From Candidatus Poribacteria bacterium (GTDB lineage Bacteria; Poribacteria; WGA-4E; WGA-3G), in the NCBI GenBank assembly GCA_022825665.1, contig JAJDWI010000060.1, forward strand, positions 35,589 to 99,588: a stretch of 64,000 nt of DNA. Reading direction: 5' to 3'. The stretch's first letter is position 1, and every line of letters starts with the position of its first letter. The notes below the pieces were generated by a model. It ran no database searches. It was not told the origin of the DNA and saw nothing but the letters and a program-made list of their open reading frames with translations. Of this stretch, positions 35,494-44,501 are shown in pieces. The translations under genes were made by a program, and so were the position numbers.

Positions 35494-37008
35494 ATGAGTA
35501 CAACACATACTGGAATCGTTTACATTGTAGGTGCAGGTCCTGGTGATAAGAAGTTAATTACACTAAAGGGAGTGGAGTGTCTACAGCAAGCAGATGTAGT
35601 GATTTACGATCTGTTGCTAAATGACACGTTACTGGAACATTGTCCCGCACACACCGAGAAGATCAAAGCACCTGACCCCAGAATCCGTGCAACCCGTCAA
35701 ACTGAAATCAACCATCTGCTTGTTAAGTATGCAAAAGATGGAAAAACTGTTGTTCGACTTAAAGGTGGTGACCCGTATATCTTTGGTCGTGGTGGTGAGG
35801 AGGCGATGGCACTTGCAGATGCGGGTATTCCGTTTGAGATAGTTCCCGGTGTTACTTCAGCTATTGCTGCTTCTGCTTATGCTGGAATACCAGTTACACA
35901 TCGAGATTATGCATCATCAGTGGCATTCGTCACAGGTCATTCTGCAGCACTACATCCCAATTCTAACATCAATTGGGAATCTCTTGCAACAGCAGTAGAT
36001 ACGCTTGTCGTCTATATGGGAGTTGCACATCTCTCTCAAATTGTGGAACGTCTAATCACACATGGAAGAGACCAGCAAACCCCTGTGAGTTTGGTGCGCG
36101 TTGGAACGACTCCTCAACAAGTTGTTGTGCAAGGAACTCTTGCGGATATTGTAGAAAAAGTAGAAGCGGTCCAACTGAAAAGTCCAGCGATTATAGTTGT
36201 CGGAGAAGTGAACACACTCCGTCAGCAATTACAGTGGTTTGACACGAAACCTCTCTTTGGCAAACGAATACTTGTGACACGAGCCCGTGCACAGGCAAGC
36301 GGATTTGTTGACATATTAGAGAATAATGGTGCTGAAGTCATCCAATTTCCAACCATAGAGGTACGTCCGCTTGAAATTGACAGTTCAAATATTCCTTCCC
36401 CGGATCAGTATGATTGGGTTATCTTTACAAGTGTAAATGCTGTTGAGATATACTATCAGCATATTCGAGACAAAGGAATGGATACGCGAGCATTCAGTGG
36501 TTGTAATGTTTGTGCAGTTGGTCCCAAAACAGTTGATGCACTAAATGAGGTTGGTATTCATCCAGATTTTATTCCTTCACAATCTCGCGGTAGCGTTGTC
36601 GCTACTGAGATTGATGATGTAGATGGAAAGAATATCTTACTTCCACGAGCAAAAATTGGTTCTCCAGACCTTCCACAGATTCTACGAGAAAGAGGGGCAC
36701 ATGTTGATGATGTGTCTATCTACGATACTGTCAAAGTTGAGAGCGAATGCAATGAAGATATTGCTAAGGATCTATTAGATGGTAGAATTGATTTCGTTAC
36801 TTTTACCAGTTCCTCGACTGTAACTAACTTACTTGAGATGTTTCCAGAACATAATGCAATTGATTTATTGGCAAATGTTAAGGTTGCAGTTATTGGACCC
36901 ACAACAGAAGCAACAGCAGTGAAACACGGGATACGCGCTGATGTTGTTGCGAAGGATGCTACAATAGAAAGCCTAACAGAACGGATTATCGCAGCATGTC
37001 ATGATTAA
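35494..37008 (+). CDS. cobA/hemD: fused uroporphyrinogen-III C-methyltransferase/uroporphyrinogen-III synthase
   Basis: A 504-residue bifunctional fusion. Residues 1-245 are SUMT/CobA (VYIVGAGPGDKKLITLKG, LKGGDPYIFGRGGEEA, GIPVTHRDYASSVAFVTGH), which bis-methylates uroporphyrinogen III to precorrin-2. Residues 250-504 are HemD (ILVTRARAQASGFVDIL, VIFTSVNAV, VAVIGPTTEATAVKHG), which closes hydroxymethylbilane to uroporphyrinogen III. This fusion occurs in several phyla. It gives the enzyme before the dehydrogenase at 31135. AGGA precedes the ATG. Its stop codon directly abuts that of the convergent next gene, with zero bases between. Confidence 0.93.
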   Translation: MSTTHTGIVYIVGAGPGDKKLITLKGVECLQQADVVIYDLLLNDTLLEHCPAHTEKIKAPDPRIRATRQTEINHLLVKYAKDGKTVVRLKGGDPYIFGRGGEEAMALADAGIPFEIVPGVTSAIAASAYAGIPVTHRDYASSVAFVTGHSAALHPNSNINWESLATAVDTLVVYMGVAHLSQIVERLITHGRDQQTPVSLVRVGTTPQQVVVQGTLADIVEKVEAVQLKSPAIIVVGEVNTLRQQLQWFDTKPLFGKRILVTRARAQASGFVDILENNGAEVIQFPTIEVRPLEIDSSNIPSPDQYDWVIFTSVNAVEIYYQHIRDKGMDTRAFSGCNVCAVGPKTVDALNEVGIHPDFIPSQSRGSVVATEIDDVDGKNILLPRAKIGSPDLPQILRERGAHVDDVSIYDTVKVESECNEDIAKDLLDGRIDFVTFTSSSTVTNLLEMFPEHNAIDLLANVKVAVIGPTTEATAVKHGIRADVVAKDATIESLTERIIAACHD

Positions 37009-38862
37009 TCACGGTTCAACTGGTCGGACGCAACGGAAACCTAAATACGCATTGTTTGTCGCAGGAATATCGGCACCATAGCTCCCGCTTAGTTGATAAG
37101 ATCCAGAGGACCAAGATCCACCTCGTACCCCGCGGGCTGATCTGATCTTTGAGAAATTCGTTGTTATATCTATTATTTTCTTATTAAAATCTTCGTTTTT
37201 ATATACTCCATTTGAGTCAGTATCAAGATGGATGCTATCAAGACACCATTCAAGCACATTCCCCACTATGTCGCGCAGACCGTAACCATTGGGTAAGAAA
37301 CTACCGACTGGTGCCGTGTGTTCATAGCCATCCGTAGTTCCAGCAAAATTAGCTTGTGTGCCGTCTGGTTCTGTATCACCCCATGGATATTTTTTCTCCA
37401 CCAAACCACCACGCGCTGCTTTTTCCCATTCTGCTGCTGTTGGCAACCGTTTACCTACCCAACGTGCATACAACATGGCATCAAACCAATTTACGAAAAT
37501 CATAGGATGCTTATCGGTAGGAGCGAATTCGGCAATTTTCTTCCAATCTGGTGTACGGTGTCCAGTTTCATCAACAAATTGCTTATATTCACCAACGGTG
37601 ACCTCATATTTGTCTATGTAAAAAGCATCGTCAGAACTGTTCTTTGAATTAGAGAGGCCCAACTTATAGGGTCCGGCAGGAATCAACACCATGTCATCAG
37701 GAACAGGTGTTTCTACTTTGTATGCTAAGAAATTCGAACCATGTTTCCAATTTAACTGAAGATTAAGTTCACCTGGTGTAAAGATACCTGAGATGGTTAC
37801 TGTTTTCTTGTTCGGAATGGCATCTATACTTTCTAAGAAAGGTGTTGTGTTTGGGGTTACGGTAATGTTTTCGGGTACACCGTTAAAGGTTAGCGTTATT
37901 ATATCATTCGGTTTAATAGTACTCCCGTTGGGAGGATTTGCAGAAACAAACTTGATTAGGTCCTGACTGTTTTTTGCTATATCTGGGACATCCTTCACAC
38001 AACGAAATCCACCGAGTTCACCTATGCTTTTAGGGGAGGAATAGTTGCGATTTGCGACGCGTACGTAAGGTGCAAAATTCGCCCAAGAACCACCTCTTAC
38101 CCCACGATGTGTCTTTATATTCTTGTAGTTTTCTACTATTTCTTGAATAGTATCTGCTCCTGAAACTGGATTTACACTCGATGAAATGGAATAATAGAAA
38201 GCATCATATTCATCCAGAACCATTTCCATTACATTGCCTACCATATCGTATAATCCGTATTGATTAGGTGCGTATTTTCCAACAGGTGTTGTTTTACCAA
38301 TATTCTTGTCGTAGTTAGCTTTGCTACTGTCAATAGTATTTCCCCAAGGGAAACTCTTATTTTTTAAACCACCACGTGCTGCACGTTCCCACTCTGCTTC
38401 GGTGGGTAGCCTCTTACCCGACCAAGTTGCATAAGCCATCGCTGCATACCAAGATATGGAAGTAACTGGATGATTGCCTTTCCACCTCGGATAGTTATTT
38501 CCTTCCCAGTCGCGTAAATAATTCCCATCATGGTATTTGGGATCTATGTTTTCTTTTTCCCATATTGGATTCGCAAGGAGAAATTCCCTATATTGTTTAT
38601 TTGTAACTGGATATATATCCATATAAAAGGCATCAACACGGACGGTGTGCGCGGGTTGTTCATCAAACCAAGCACTCATATATATAATATCATGTGTAAA
38701 TTCCCGTTCTTCTGCAACTGCATCTTTAGTTCCCATCTGAAACTCACCCGCGGGTATGAGTGCCATATCTTCAAGTGGATCGTGAGATGGATTACAACCT
38801 TGAACAAATGATGATGATAGCCATATCAATAGTAAAATAAGGCAGTATATATATCTATTCAT
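37009..38862 (-). CDS. lipoprotein with two SUMF (formylglycine-generating-like) domains around an Ig-like domain
   Basis: A 617-residue probable lipoprotein: signal peptide with lipobox VQGC (Cys near residue 23). SUMF domain 1, about 30-290, has MALIPAGEFQMGT, WYAAMAYATWSGKRLPTEAEWE, GNVMEMV and RGVRGGSWANF...GGFRCV. Residues 300-385 are an SbsA/Ig-like strand region (SANPPNGSTIKPNDIITLTF). SUMF domain 2, about 388-617, repeats the motifs (LPTAAEWEKAARGG, RGVRGGSW, LGFRCVRP). The catalytic Cys pair of true formylglycine-generating enzymes is not evident, so a binding or structural role is as likely as sulfatase maturation. AGGAG precedes the ATG. Confidence 0.82.
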   Translation of the reverse strand: MNRYIYCLILLLIWLSSSFVQGCNPSHDPLEDMALIPAGEFQMGTKDAVAEEREFTHDIIYMSAWFDEQPAHTVRVDAFYMDIYPVTNKQYREFLLANPIWEKENIDPKYHDGNYLRDWEGNNYPRWKGNHPVTSISWYAAMAYATWSGKRLPTEAEWERAARGGLKNKSFPWGNTIDSSKANYDKNIGKTTPVGKYAPNQYGLYDMVGNVMEMVLDEYDAFYYSISSSVNPVSGADTIQEIVENYKNIKTHRGVRGGSWANFAPYVRVANRNYSSPKSIGELGGFRCVKDVPDIAKNSQDLIKFVSANPPNGSTIKPNDIITLTFNGVPENITVTPNTTPFLESIDAIPNKKTVTISGIFTPGELNLQLNWKHGSNFLAYKVETPVPDDMVLIPAGPYKLGLSNSKNSSDDAFYIDKYEVTVGEYKQFVDETGHRTPDWKKIAEFAPTDKHPMIFVNWFDAMLYARWVGKRLPTAAEWEKAARGGLVEKKYPWGDTEPDGTQANFAGTTDGYEHTAPVGSFLPNGYGLRDIVGNVLEWCLDSIHLDTDSNGVYKNEDFNKKIIDITTNFSKIRSARGVRGGSWSSGSYQLSGSYGADIPATNNAYLGFRCVRPVEP

Positions 38863-39269
38863 TACATAACGCTCCTAATCGAACCAAAAGCGTCAATTTA
38901 GCAATTCTTGTCGTCTGAATTGTTTGTTGTCTGAACCAGGATTTTCAAGATTTCAGGATTTTCAGGATAAGAGATTTATATTCCAATATTCCTTTGCAAA
39001 AGGTAGTCTTTCATCCTGGACAAGGGAATATATATTCAACAACTCCCAATCCTGAAAATCTTGGTTCAGACATACAGGTTGGAGGTCGCTTTGCTCGCTC
39101 CGACCTATCAGACTTTATGTGAGCCTGCGGGCGAGGAAACCTCGCCCCTACGGAATGTCCGAGACGCAATGAATTGCGCGACTACAACGCACCTCGTTCT
39201 TAAATTGACACTTATGGGTGTTGCAAGGCTCACTCCGATCTACGAACTTAGCAGGAACACAGTATATTT
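38863..39269. repeat. mosaic of short dispersed repeats, no gene
   Basis: No coding signal is seen. The stretch holds an inverted pair at 38928-38950 and 39050-39072 (core TGTCTGAACCAGGATTTTC, three mismatches in 23), a hairpin AGGTCG/CGACCT at 39083-39106, a perfect hairpin GGGCGAGG-AAA-CCTCGCCC at 39129-39147, and a 22-base segment at 39166-39187 recurring inverted at 62514-62535. The hairpin and one arm recur at 42145-42195. Confidence 0.65.
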
Positions 39270-40763
39270 TCAAAATATGGGTAGAATATACTTCACAATT
39301 ACCTGTTTATAAACCGTTATTGTCCCGAAAATTGAATAAAACAACGCGCATAGTATCAAACCAATTTGTTTATATATCGGTGGTTGAATCTCTTTTGGTA
39401 AGAATCTTCTGTTGACGTATAGAGTATGTATTGAACACATCACCAGTTGATATCCACCAATTGTTGCTGATACAATAATCATCAATAAAGGTTTCGCAAA
39501 ATACATTGCTACGACACCCCATAGCACATAAACGAGTACAATCGGATAGTAGATCCATTTTGCATTATGCTGATCCAATTTTCTTGCACTTCTAAAACCT
39601 GTCCAAATGATGTCGGTAAAACGTCTCGGAACACCGTCTACGCCACCAAGTTGTGTTGAGAATAGCACCCAAAATCCACATAAAAGGGTTAGGTACCACA
39701 TTACTCTTCCACCCCTTTGTGCTAATCCATCAGCCTGAAATCCTGCTGCTGCCCACTGATCCATCTCTTGTCCTAAAGGCACATATTCAAGTGTCAACAT
39801 TGCGGGTAATGCTAAACCGATGAAACACCCAACGACCCAGATATAGTACTGTTCAAATCTAACATATTTCCACCATTCCTTGAACCTTGTGAGATTCTCA
39901 GGAGTGATTCTGAACACTTTTCCTAAGTGAGAGAGTGTTATCTTTTGCCCACCGATGATAGACGGGATCGCACCAACTAAACTACTCATACCCCATCCTT
40001 TATCTCGGACATAGTTCGAAATAGTTATGTTCCCTAAACCTCCACTTCCCGCATAAGCAGCAAACGCACCAAGTAACAACCAATCAAAATTCCCACTCTG
40101 GACATCCGGTGGTAATGCTCCAAAACTAAAGAATCCTTTAATAACAGTCCACCACACACTTGGTGAGACAAGAACTAAATCTACGATGACCAAATATCCT
40201 ATAATCCATACGACCATGAATAGCAATACTTTTTCAAGGGCATTGTATATTTTTCCACCGAACATTATAATTGCTAAGCACGCAAAAAAGATTATATATG
40301 CGAAAACGCGTACTGTATTTTGATCGGCATCTATAGGCATTCTTCCTATCCACGCAGCAGCAAGTGCAGTTGCTGCTGCCATTGCCCATCCGGGCCAAAT
40401 ACTGAAAAAGTCTACACTGGAATAGAAAATAGCCCAGAATCTTGGTCCTGGCTTACACCGCATGTAACCACTTAACATCGGTTCACCGGTATACAGTGTG
40501 TAACGAATCGACTCAGTGTTTAGAACTGATTGAAGAATAATTGCGATTGTAGCAATCCAGAGTAAAGTGCCGCCGTATTGAGCAGTAATAGCCGGTCCTA
40601 ATAACCACTCACCACTACCAATTGATGCACCTAACGCAATAATCCCAGGTCCTAATATGCTTCGGAATGCTTTACTAAATTGATATTGTGGTGGAGCAGG
40701 TAGTTCATCTACCTCCCAATCGGGTAGTGTTCCACCATCAACACGTTCATTCGTTTCTTCCAT
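39270..40763 (-). CDS. Nramp-like divalent metal/solute transporter
   Basis: A 497-residue polytopic membrane protein with about eleven hydrophobic segments. The first helix reads ILGPGIIALGASIGSGEWLLGP, where true Nramp transporters have the metal-binding D-P-G-N motif. Here GASIGSGEW replaces it, so the metal role is doubtful. Further family resemblance lies in TLLWIATIAIILQSVLNTE and YAGSGGLGNITISNYVRDKG. Proteins of this type, annotated Nramp-family, are frequent in Poribacteria and Planctomycetes. The gene is 6 bases after an Ldh2 dehydrogenase and co-transcribed with it, suggesting an organic acid or its metal complex as cargo. GGGAG precedes the ATG. Confidence 0.65.
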   Translation of the reverse strand: MEETNERVDGGTLPDWEVDELPAPPQYQFSKAFRSILGPGIIALGASIGSGEWLLGPAITAQYGGTLLWIATIAIILQSVLNTESIRYTLYTGEPMLSGYMRCKPGPRFWAIFYSSVDFFSIWPGWAMAAATALAAAWIGRMPIDADQNTVRVFAYIIFFACLAIIMFGGKIYNALEKVLLFMVVWIIGYLVIVDLVLVSPSVWWTVIKGFFSFGALPPDVQSGNFDWLLLGAFAAYAGSGGLGNITISNYVRDKGWGMSSLVGAIPSIIGGQKITLSHLGKVFRITPENLTRFKEWWKYVRFEQYYIWVVGCFIGLALPAMLTLEYVPLGQEMDQWAAAGFQADGLAQRGGRVMWYLTLLCGFWVLFSTQLGGVDGVPRRFTDIIWTGFRSARKLDQHNAKWIYYPIVLVYVLWGVVAMYFAKPLLMIIVSATIGGYQLVMCSIHTLYVNRRFLPKEIQPPIYKQIGLILCALFYSIFGTITVYKQVIVKYILPIF

Positions 40764-40769
40764 AAATTA

Positions 40770-41795
40770 TCACTCCCAAAATGTATTTATGTCTAATTTT
40801 TCTGCGACGTTTGCGAGGCTTTGTAAATGATTGGTATGGATAGGGATACCATTCTCTATCCATTTGTCGTAGTTGTTCCACTCAATTTCTCCGGGTAGGT
40901 AGACTTGTGAAAACCCTTCAGCAGTTTTCGCACTGTGTATTTTGTGGATTCCCTGTTTCACATCAGAAATATATGTATCATAATCTGTAAAATTCTCAAT
41001 ATTAATTGCAATAAAGAAGTGTTCGGATGTTGTTATTGTCTTATTGCAAGCCATCATACCACCCGTCAGGGGACCCGCCAAAATTCCCATAATGAGTGCC
41101 AAACCGTAACCTCTTGCTCCTCCAGCCGGTGCCATTAAACGTCCTTGATTTGGATTGTTACTCGGTTGTCCTTTATCATCAACTAACCACCCGTCAGGGA
41201 TCGGTTCGTCATACATTCTTAAAGTTGCGATTTTTCCCCATGAAGATACTCCACACGCCATATCCAACACAATGGGATGTCTTTCATCTGTTGGCAATGC
41301 ATAACTCATAGCGTTGTTTGCAACGACTGCTTCTGCTCCACCAGGTGGAACGATAGATGGATTACCAGTATTTGTTGTTGAAAATCCGATCATCCGATCC
41401 GACGTAGCCATAATTGAATAGCAAGCAGCTGCACCAAAATGTCCTGCATTGTGCACTCCTGCTGCAGCGATACCTGTTGTTTTCGCCTTTGATATCGCGG
41501 TTTCCATTGCCAACGTGCTTGCTAAGTGTCCCATCCCATTGTCTCCATCTATCACCGCAAAACTTGGACCCTCAGAAACAATACTGAGATTTGGTTTTGG
41601 ATTTAACTTTCCATCAAGTACTAAATTCAGATAACCGGGCAGTGCACGTGTGCCGTGGGAATGGACACCGCGCAGATCAGTTTGCACCTGAAGTTTTGCC
41701 ATCTGTTCGGCATCTTCAGTTGGGAGACCTGCTTTTTCACACAATGAACGTGCGAAGTTATGCAACTTCGCTGCATCTATAACAATCTCTTGCAT
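40770..41795 (-). CDS. Ldh2-family oxidoreductase, second copy
   Basis: A 341-residue malate/L-lactate-type dehydrogenase, paralogous to the one at 3011. DLRGVHSHGTRALPGYL holds the family His. GVHNAGHFGAAACYS, VANNAMSYALPTDERHPIVLD and GGARGYGLALIMGILAG follow. I start at ATG 41795 (MQEIVIDAAKLHNFARSLC) because GAGG lies 5 bases upstream and the promoter at 41827-41855 puts the transcript start at about 41820. The longer frame from 41861 begins upstream of that. It is followed at 6 bases by the transporter, so the two may import and oxidise the same hydroxyacid. Confidence 0.82.
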   Translation of the reverse strand: MQEIVIDAAKLHNFARSLCEKAGLPTEDAEQMAKLQVQTDLRGVHSHGTRALPGYLNLVLDGKLNPKPNLSIVSEGPSFAVIDGDNGMGHLASTLAMETAISKAKTTGIAAAGVHNAGHFGAAACYSIMATSDRMIGFSTTNTGNPSIVPPGGAEAVVANNAMSYALPTDERHPIVLDMACGVSSWGKIATLRMYDEPIPDGWLVDDKGQPSNNPNQGRLMAPAGGARGYGLALIMGILAGPLTGGMMACNKTITTSEHFFIAINIENFTDYDTYISDVKQGIHKIHSAKTAEGFSQVYLPGEIEWNNYDKWIENGIPIHTNHLQSLANVAEKLDINTFWE

Positions 41796-41826
41796 ATAAT
41801 CCTCTGAAAGAATGGAATTAGTCGTC

Positions 41827-41855
41827 ATTTTATCAGATACATAGTGATGAATCAA
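41827..41855 (-). promoter_or_regulatory. promoter of the Ldh2-transporter operon
   Basis: Minus-strand TTGATT (41855-41850), a 17-base spacer and TAAAAT (41832-41827). The predicted start near 41820 rules out the longer ORF beginning at 41861. Confidence 0.5.
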
Positions 41856-41888
41856 GGACAATTAAGATGGTAGTGTGTAAAACAAGCA

Positions 41889-42000
41889 TGCACCATATTG
41901 TGCAGTCAGATTTGAAGATGCACAATTCTGTGCAACAGACCGAATCTTAAATCTGGTCAATTCGTTATATTGGTAGTTTTGAGTTGGCATATAAATTGCT
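41889..42000 (+). promoter_or_regulatory. paired NtrC-like palindromes plus sigma-54-type -24/-12 element
   Basis: Two palindromes TGCAC-N6-GTGCA, at 41889-41904 and 41919-41934, are exactly 30 bases apart. Downstream TTGGCAT (984-990), five bases and TTGCT (996-42000) match the sigma-54 promoter pattern, with the GG (986-987) and GC (998-999) 10 bases apart as required. Predicted start is near 42011, with palindromes centred about 115 and 85 bases upstream, as for NtrC enhancers (consensus TGCACC-N5-GGTGCA; spacing here is one base shorter). No ORF follows directly; the TPR gene begins at 42365. Confidence 0.45.
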
Positions 42001-42144
42001 CATTCTATAACATAGTAAACTCTGAAGAATCTTGAATAATTCTACACTCAATTCAGAGCCATTCAGTTTTCGTTAATTCGTAGAAATATGTGGTAAAGTC
42101 GCGACTAGGAAGTCAATCCTATAGAAGAGGATACGGGTGAAAAC

Positions 42145-42195
42145 GGGCGAGGAGACCTCGCCCCTACGATGTTGTCTGAACTAGGATTTTCAGGA
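42145..42195. repeat. second copy of dispersed hairpin repeats
   Basis: GGGCGAGG-AGA-CCTCGCCC (42145-42163) is the same hairpin as 39129-39147 with a one-base loop change, both followed by CCTACG. TGTCTGAACTAGGATTTTCA (from 42173) is a third copy of the arms found at 38928 and 39050. The rest of 42011-42295 holds no gene I can support. Confidence 0.65.
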
Positions 42196-42295
42196 GAAGA
42201 GGTCGCGATTTGGAGATCACTCCAACAAGGAAGACTTAATATGGATAATAATAGGATTTGGAAAACTGAATAACTCCACATTCATTTAAACTTAC

Positions 42296-42324
42296 TTGAC
42301 ATGTTTTCATTGCACTGCTAAAAT
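42296..42324 (+). promoter_or_regulatory. sigma-70 promoter of the TPR gene
   Basis: TTGACA (42296-42301), exactly 17 bases, TAAAAT (42319-42324) with an extended TGC -10, 41 bases before the ATG at 42365. Confidence 0.65.
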
Positions 42325-42364
42325 CTGGTAAATAGACTGTACACATTGCGTAAGGAGATAATAT

Positions 42365-43696
42365 ATGAAAAAGTTCATAATAGTGGAAATCTGTGTTGTC
42401 GTTGCTATTGCAGTTGGGTTTTGGATCGGCAGAATTACAAGTCCATTTAATGATTATGCACATTATTACGAAAATGCCGATAAAGCTTGGACAAATGTTC
42501 GACAGATGGACAACCCACCAATATCGTTTGATGAACCTGACAAAAATCGCTTACGTAAAGTGCGTGCAGCTTACCGGGCAGTTTTTGACAATTATCCTGA
42601 CAGTCATTGGGCAGACGATGCCATTTACCAGTTGGCATCACGACTTCCACGATCCGATGAGGAAGGATTCGCACTTTTCCGACGCTTAATACGTGATTAT
42701 CCAGATAGTGAGTATGCTGATGATTCAATGTATGCTGTTGCCTATGCAACTTATGAAATAGCAGAGGAATTTCGAAAATCAGGAACTCTTGAATCCCCTA
42801 CAGCCTATTATGATAGGGCACTTGCTTTATTCAATCAATTAATCAGTACATATCCGGGGAGTGTTCTACAAGAAGAGGCACAACTGAATGCTGCGATGTG
42901 CTACTTCGGAAGAGGTGATGTAAGTATTGCGCTTAGCGAACTTGTAAATCTCAAAGTGGAACTTCGCGAGCATCCGATTAGATATAGGATTTTATATGCG
43001 CTTGGAAACATCTACTTTCAGCAACAAGACTATGAGAATGCCCAAATTGAATTTTTAAATGTGACAGATTCTGGAGACCCTGTGTACGCCCCTCCTGCAA
43101 GTTTTAATCTGGCACAGGTCTACTTTGCCGAAGGACAAGTTAAAGAAACTGATGCAAATTATTTAGAAATAAAAGGTCAAACCGATGAAGCGGAAGCGAT
43201 GTTTAAAGAAGCAGAAGCAAAATATAACGAAGCAATTGCTGGATACCAAAAAGTGATTGATGATTATCCTGATACAACGTCCGGGCAAGACGCACGTTTC
43301 TATATCGGTTGGGCATACGAGAAAACTAAGGAATATGACGAAGCAATTTCACGTCTTGAGTATGCAATAGAGAACTATCCCGATAACGAAAACACTACTA
43401 CTGCGAAATTCTATATCGGTCAACTGGCTCAGGCTAATGAGGATTTTGCACGCGCGGTTGAGGTGTATCAGAATTTTGCTGATGATCCTTCACATGATTA
43501 CGACTTCCGACTCCAAGCACAATATAGAATTGGGAAGGTCTATGAAGAAATTGGAGATATAGAACAAGCAGTCGTTGCTTACGAAAAATTCCTTGCAGAT
43601 TTTCCTGAACCCCATAAACACCCAGAGCATGAATCGCGGCAGATAACTGAGAATTATGTCCAGAAACTAAAGTCAGGAGATATGGAGGAAGAATAG
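42365..43696 (+). CDS. membrane-anchored TPR (tetratricopeptide) protein, YbgF/BamD-like
   Basis: A 443-residue protein with one N-terminal transmembrane or uncleaved signal segment (IIVEICVVVAIAVGFWIG). It has about eight TPR-like helix pairs of the tol-pal/outer-membrane-lipoprotein type, recognisable by recurring 'YPDS.yADdA.Y..A' motifs: NYPDSHWADDAIYQLA, DYPDSEYADDSMYAVA, TYPGSVLQEEAQLNAA, DYPDTTSGQDARFYIGWAY and ENTTTAKFYIGQLA. It probably scaffolds an envelope complex on the periplasmic side. AAGGAG is upstream. A terminator hairpin follows 48 bases after the stop. Confidence 0.8.
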   Translation: MKKFIIVEICVVVAIAVGFWIGRITSPFNDYAHYYENADKAWTNVRQMDNPPISFDEPDKNRLRKVRAAYRAVFDNYPDSHWADDAIYQLASRLPRSDEEGFALFRRLIRDYPDSEYADDSMYAVAYATYEIAEEFRKSGTLESPTAYYDRALALFNQLISTYPGSVLQEEAQLNAAMCYFGRGDVSIALSELVNLKVELREHPIRYRILYALGNIYFQQQDYENAQIEFLNVTDSGDPVYAPPASFNLAQVYFAEGQVKETDANYLEIKGQTDEAEAMFKEAEAKYNEAIAGYQKVIDDYPDTTSGQDARFYIGWAYEKTKEYDEAISRLEYAIENYPDNENTTTAKFYIGQLAQANEDFARAVEVYQNFADDPSHDYDFRLQAQYRIGKVYEEIGDIEQAVVAYEKFLADFPEPHKHPEHESRQITENYVQKLKSGDMEEE

Positions 43697-43743
43697 GAAT
43701 AGTTTTAGTTATTAATTCAGTATTTACAATATTCTACAAACAA

Positions 43744-43778
43744 AAAAGGTAGGCGCACTTCCAAGTGTCCTACCTTTT
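43744..43778. terminator. bidirectional intrinsic terminator
   Basis: AAAAGGTAGG and CCTACCTTTT (43744-43753 and 43769-43778) extend a GCACTT/AAGTGT stem with a CC loop and one bulge. A-runs and T-runs flank both sides, so it can terminate the TPR gene and, on the other strand, sodA. Confidence 0.7.
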
Positions 43779-43795
43779 AATTGTCAATATAAGTT

Positions 43796-44404
43796 TTAGG
43801 CATTTGCCAGATAAAGTTCGTTGACCTTTTTCCAGTTTATTACATTTTTCCACGCGGCAACGTAATCCGGACGACGGTTCTGATAATTCAGATAGTATGC
43901 ATGTTCCCAGACATCAATACCGAGAATAGGTGTATGTCCCTGCATAATTGGACTATCCTGATTTGCTGTGGAATAAATTTCCAACCCGTTATCACCGATA
44001 ACAAGCCATGCCCAACCAGAACCGAAACGTTTAGCGGCAGCAGTAGAAAATTCTTCATCCGCAGCTTCAAGAGAACCGAAGGCAGATTTTATCGCTTCTC
44101 CGACTTCACCACTACTGGGGTCGCCACCACCGGGAGCCATAATTGACCAGAAAAGTGAATGGTTTGCATGACCACCACCGTTGTTAATGACCGCCTGACG
44201 GATGTCTTCCGGTACTTGATCAATATTACTGAGAAGTTCTTCAACACTTAATTTAGCGAGGTCGTCATGACCTTCTAATGCTGCATTTAGGTTGTTTACG
44301 TAACCTTGATGGTGTTTACCGTGATGGATTTCCATCGTTTGTGCATCAATATGAGGTTCCAAAGCGTTGTGTGCATAAGAGAGTGCTGGTAATGTGTGTG
44401 CCAT
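43796..44404 (-). CDS. sodA: superoxide dismutase (Mn/Fe family)
   Basis: A 202-residue cytoplasmic enzyme disproportionating superoxide. It begins [19 protein letters not shown]. Metal ligands are His27 ([12 protein letters not shown]), the His in [11 protein letters not shown], and Asp and His in [22 protein letters not shown] and the Gly-rich GPGG-like APGGGDPS favour the Mn type, though metal use cannot be proved from sequence. Full length. AGGAGG precedes the ATG and a promoter is at 44442-44470. Confidence 0.95.
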   Translation of the reverse strand: MAHTLPALSYAHNALEPHIDAQTMEIHHGKHHQGYVNNLNAALEGHDDLAKLSVEELLSNIDQVPEDIRQAVINNGGGHANHSLFWSIMAPGGGDPSSGEVGEAIKSAFGSLEAADEEFSTAAAKRFGSGWAWLVIGDNGLEIYSTANQDSPIMQGHTPILGIDVWEHAYYLNYQNRRPDYVAAWKNVINWKKVNELYLANA

Positions 44405-44441
44405 TTAATAATAGCCTCCTAATAAGTTAATTGTTTAAGCA

Positions 44442-44470
44442 AGTATAGCAGAATTGGACAAAGTATGCAA
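44442..44470 (-). promoter_or_regulatory. promoter of sodA
   Basis: Minus-strand TTGCAT (44470-44465), a 17-base spacer and TATACT (44447-44442) with an extended TGC -10, 38 bases before the ATG. Confidence 0.5.
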
Positions 44471-44501
44471 GTTTTTTGGAAGAATGATACTTATATTACA
44501 C

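Noticed and set aside
37009..38862. True formylglycine-generating enzyme (sulfatase activator)
   Set aside because: SUMF domains are clear but the catalytic cysteine pair was not found, and no sulfatase gene is near; I keep it as SUMF-like only.
38863..39269. CRISPR array or tandem array in the repeat-rich gap
   Set aside because: The repeats are inverted, unequal and not regularly spaced, and no cas gene is present.
39270..40763. Confident assignment as a manganese/iron Nramp transporter
   Set aside because: The DPGN metal-binding motif of the first helix is missing (GASIGSGEW), so the substrate stays open.
41796..41861. Upstream extension of the Ldh2 ORF to ATG at 41861
   Set aside because: A good promoter (41827-41855) lies inside the extension and ATG 41795 has a proper Shine-Dalgarno.
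42170..42274. A 34-codon ORF starting at ATG 42170 downstream of the sigma-54-like element
   Set aside because: It lies mostly in the dispersed repeat family, has no Shine-Dalgarno and has no known relative, so chance is more likely.
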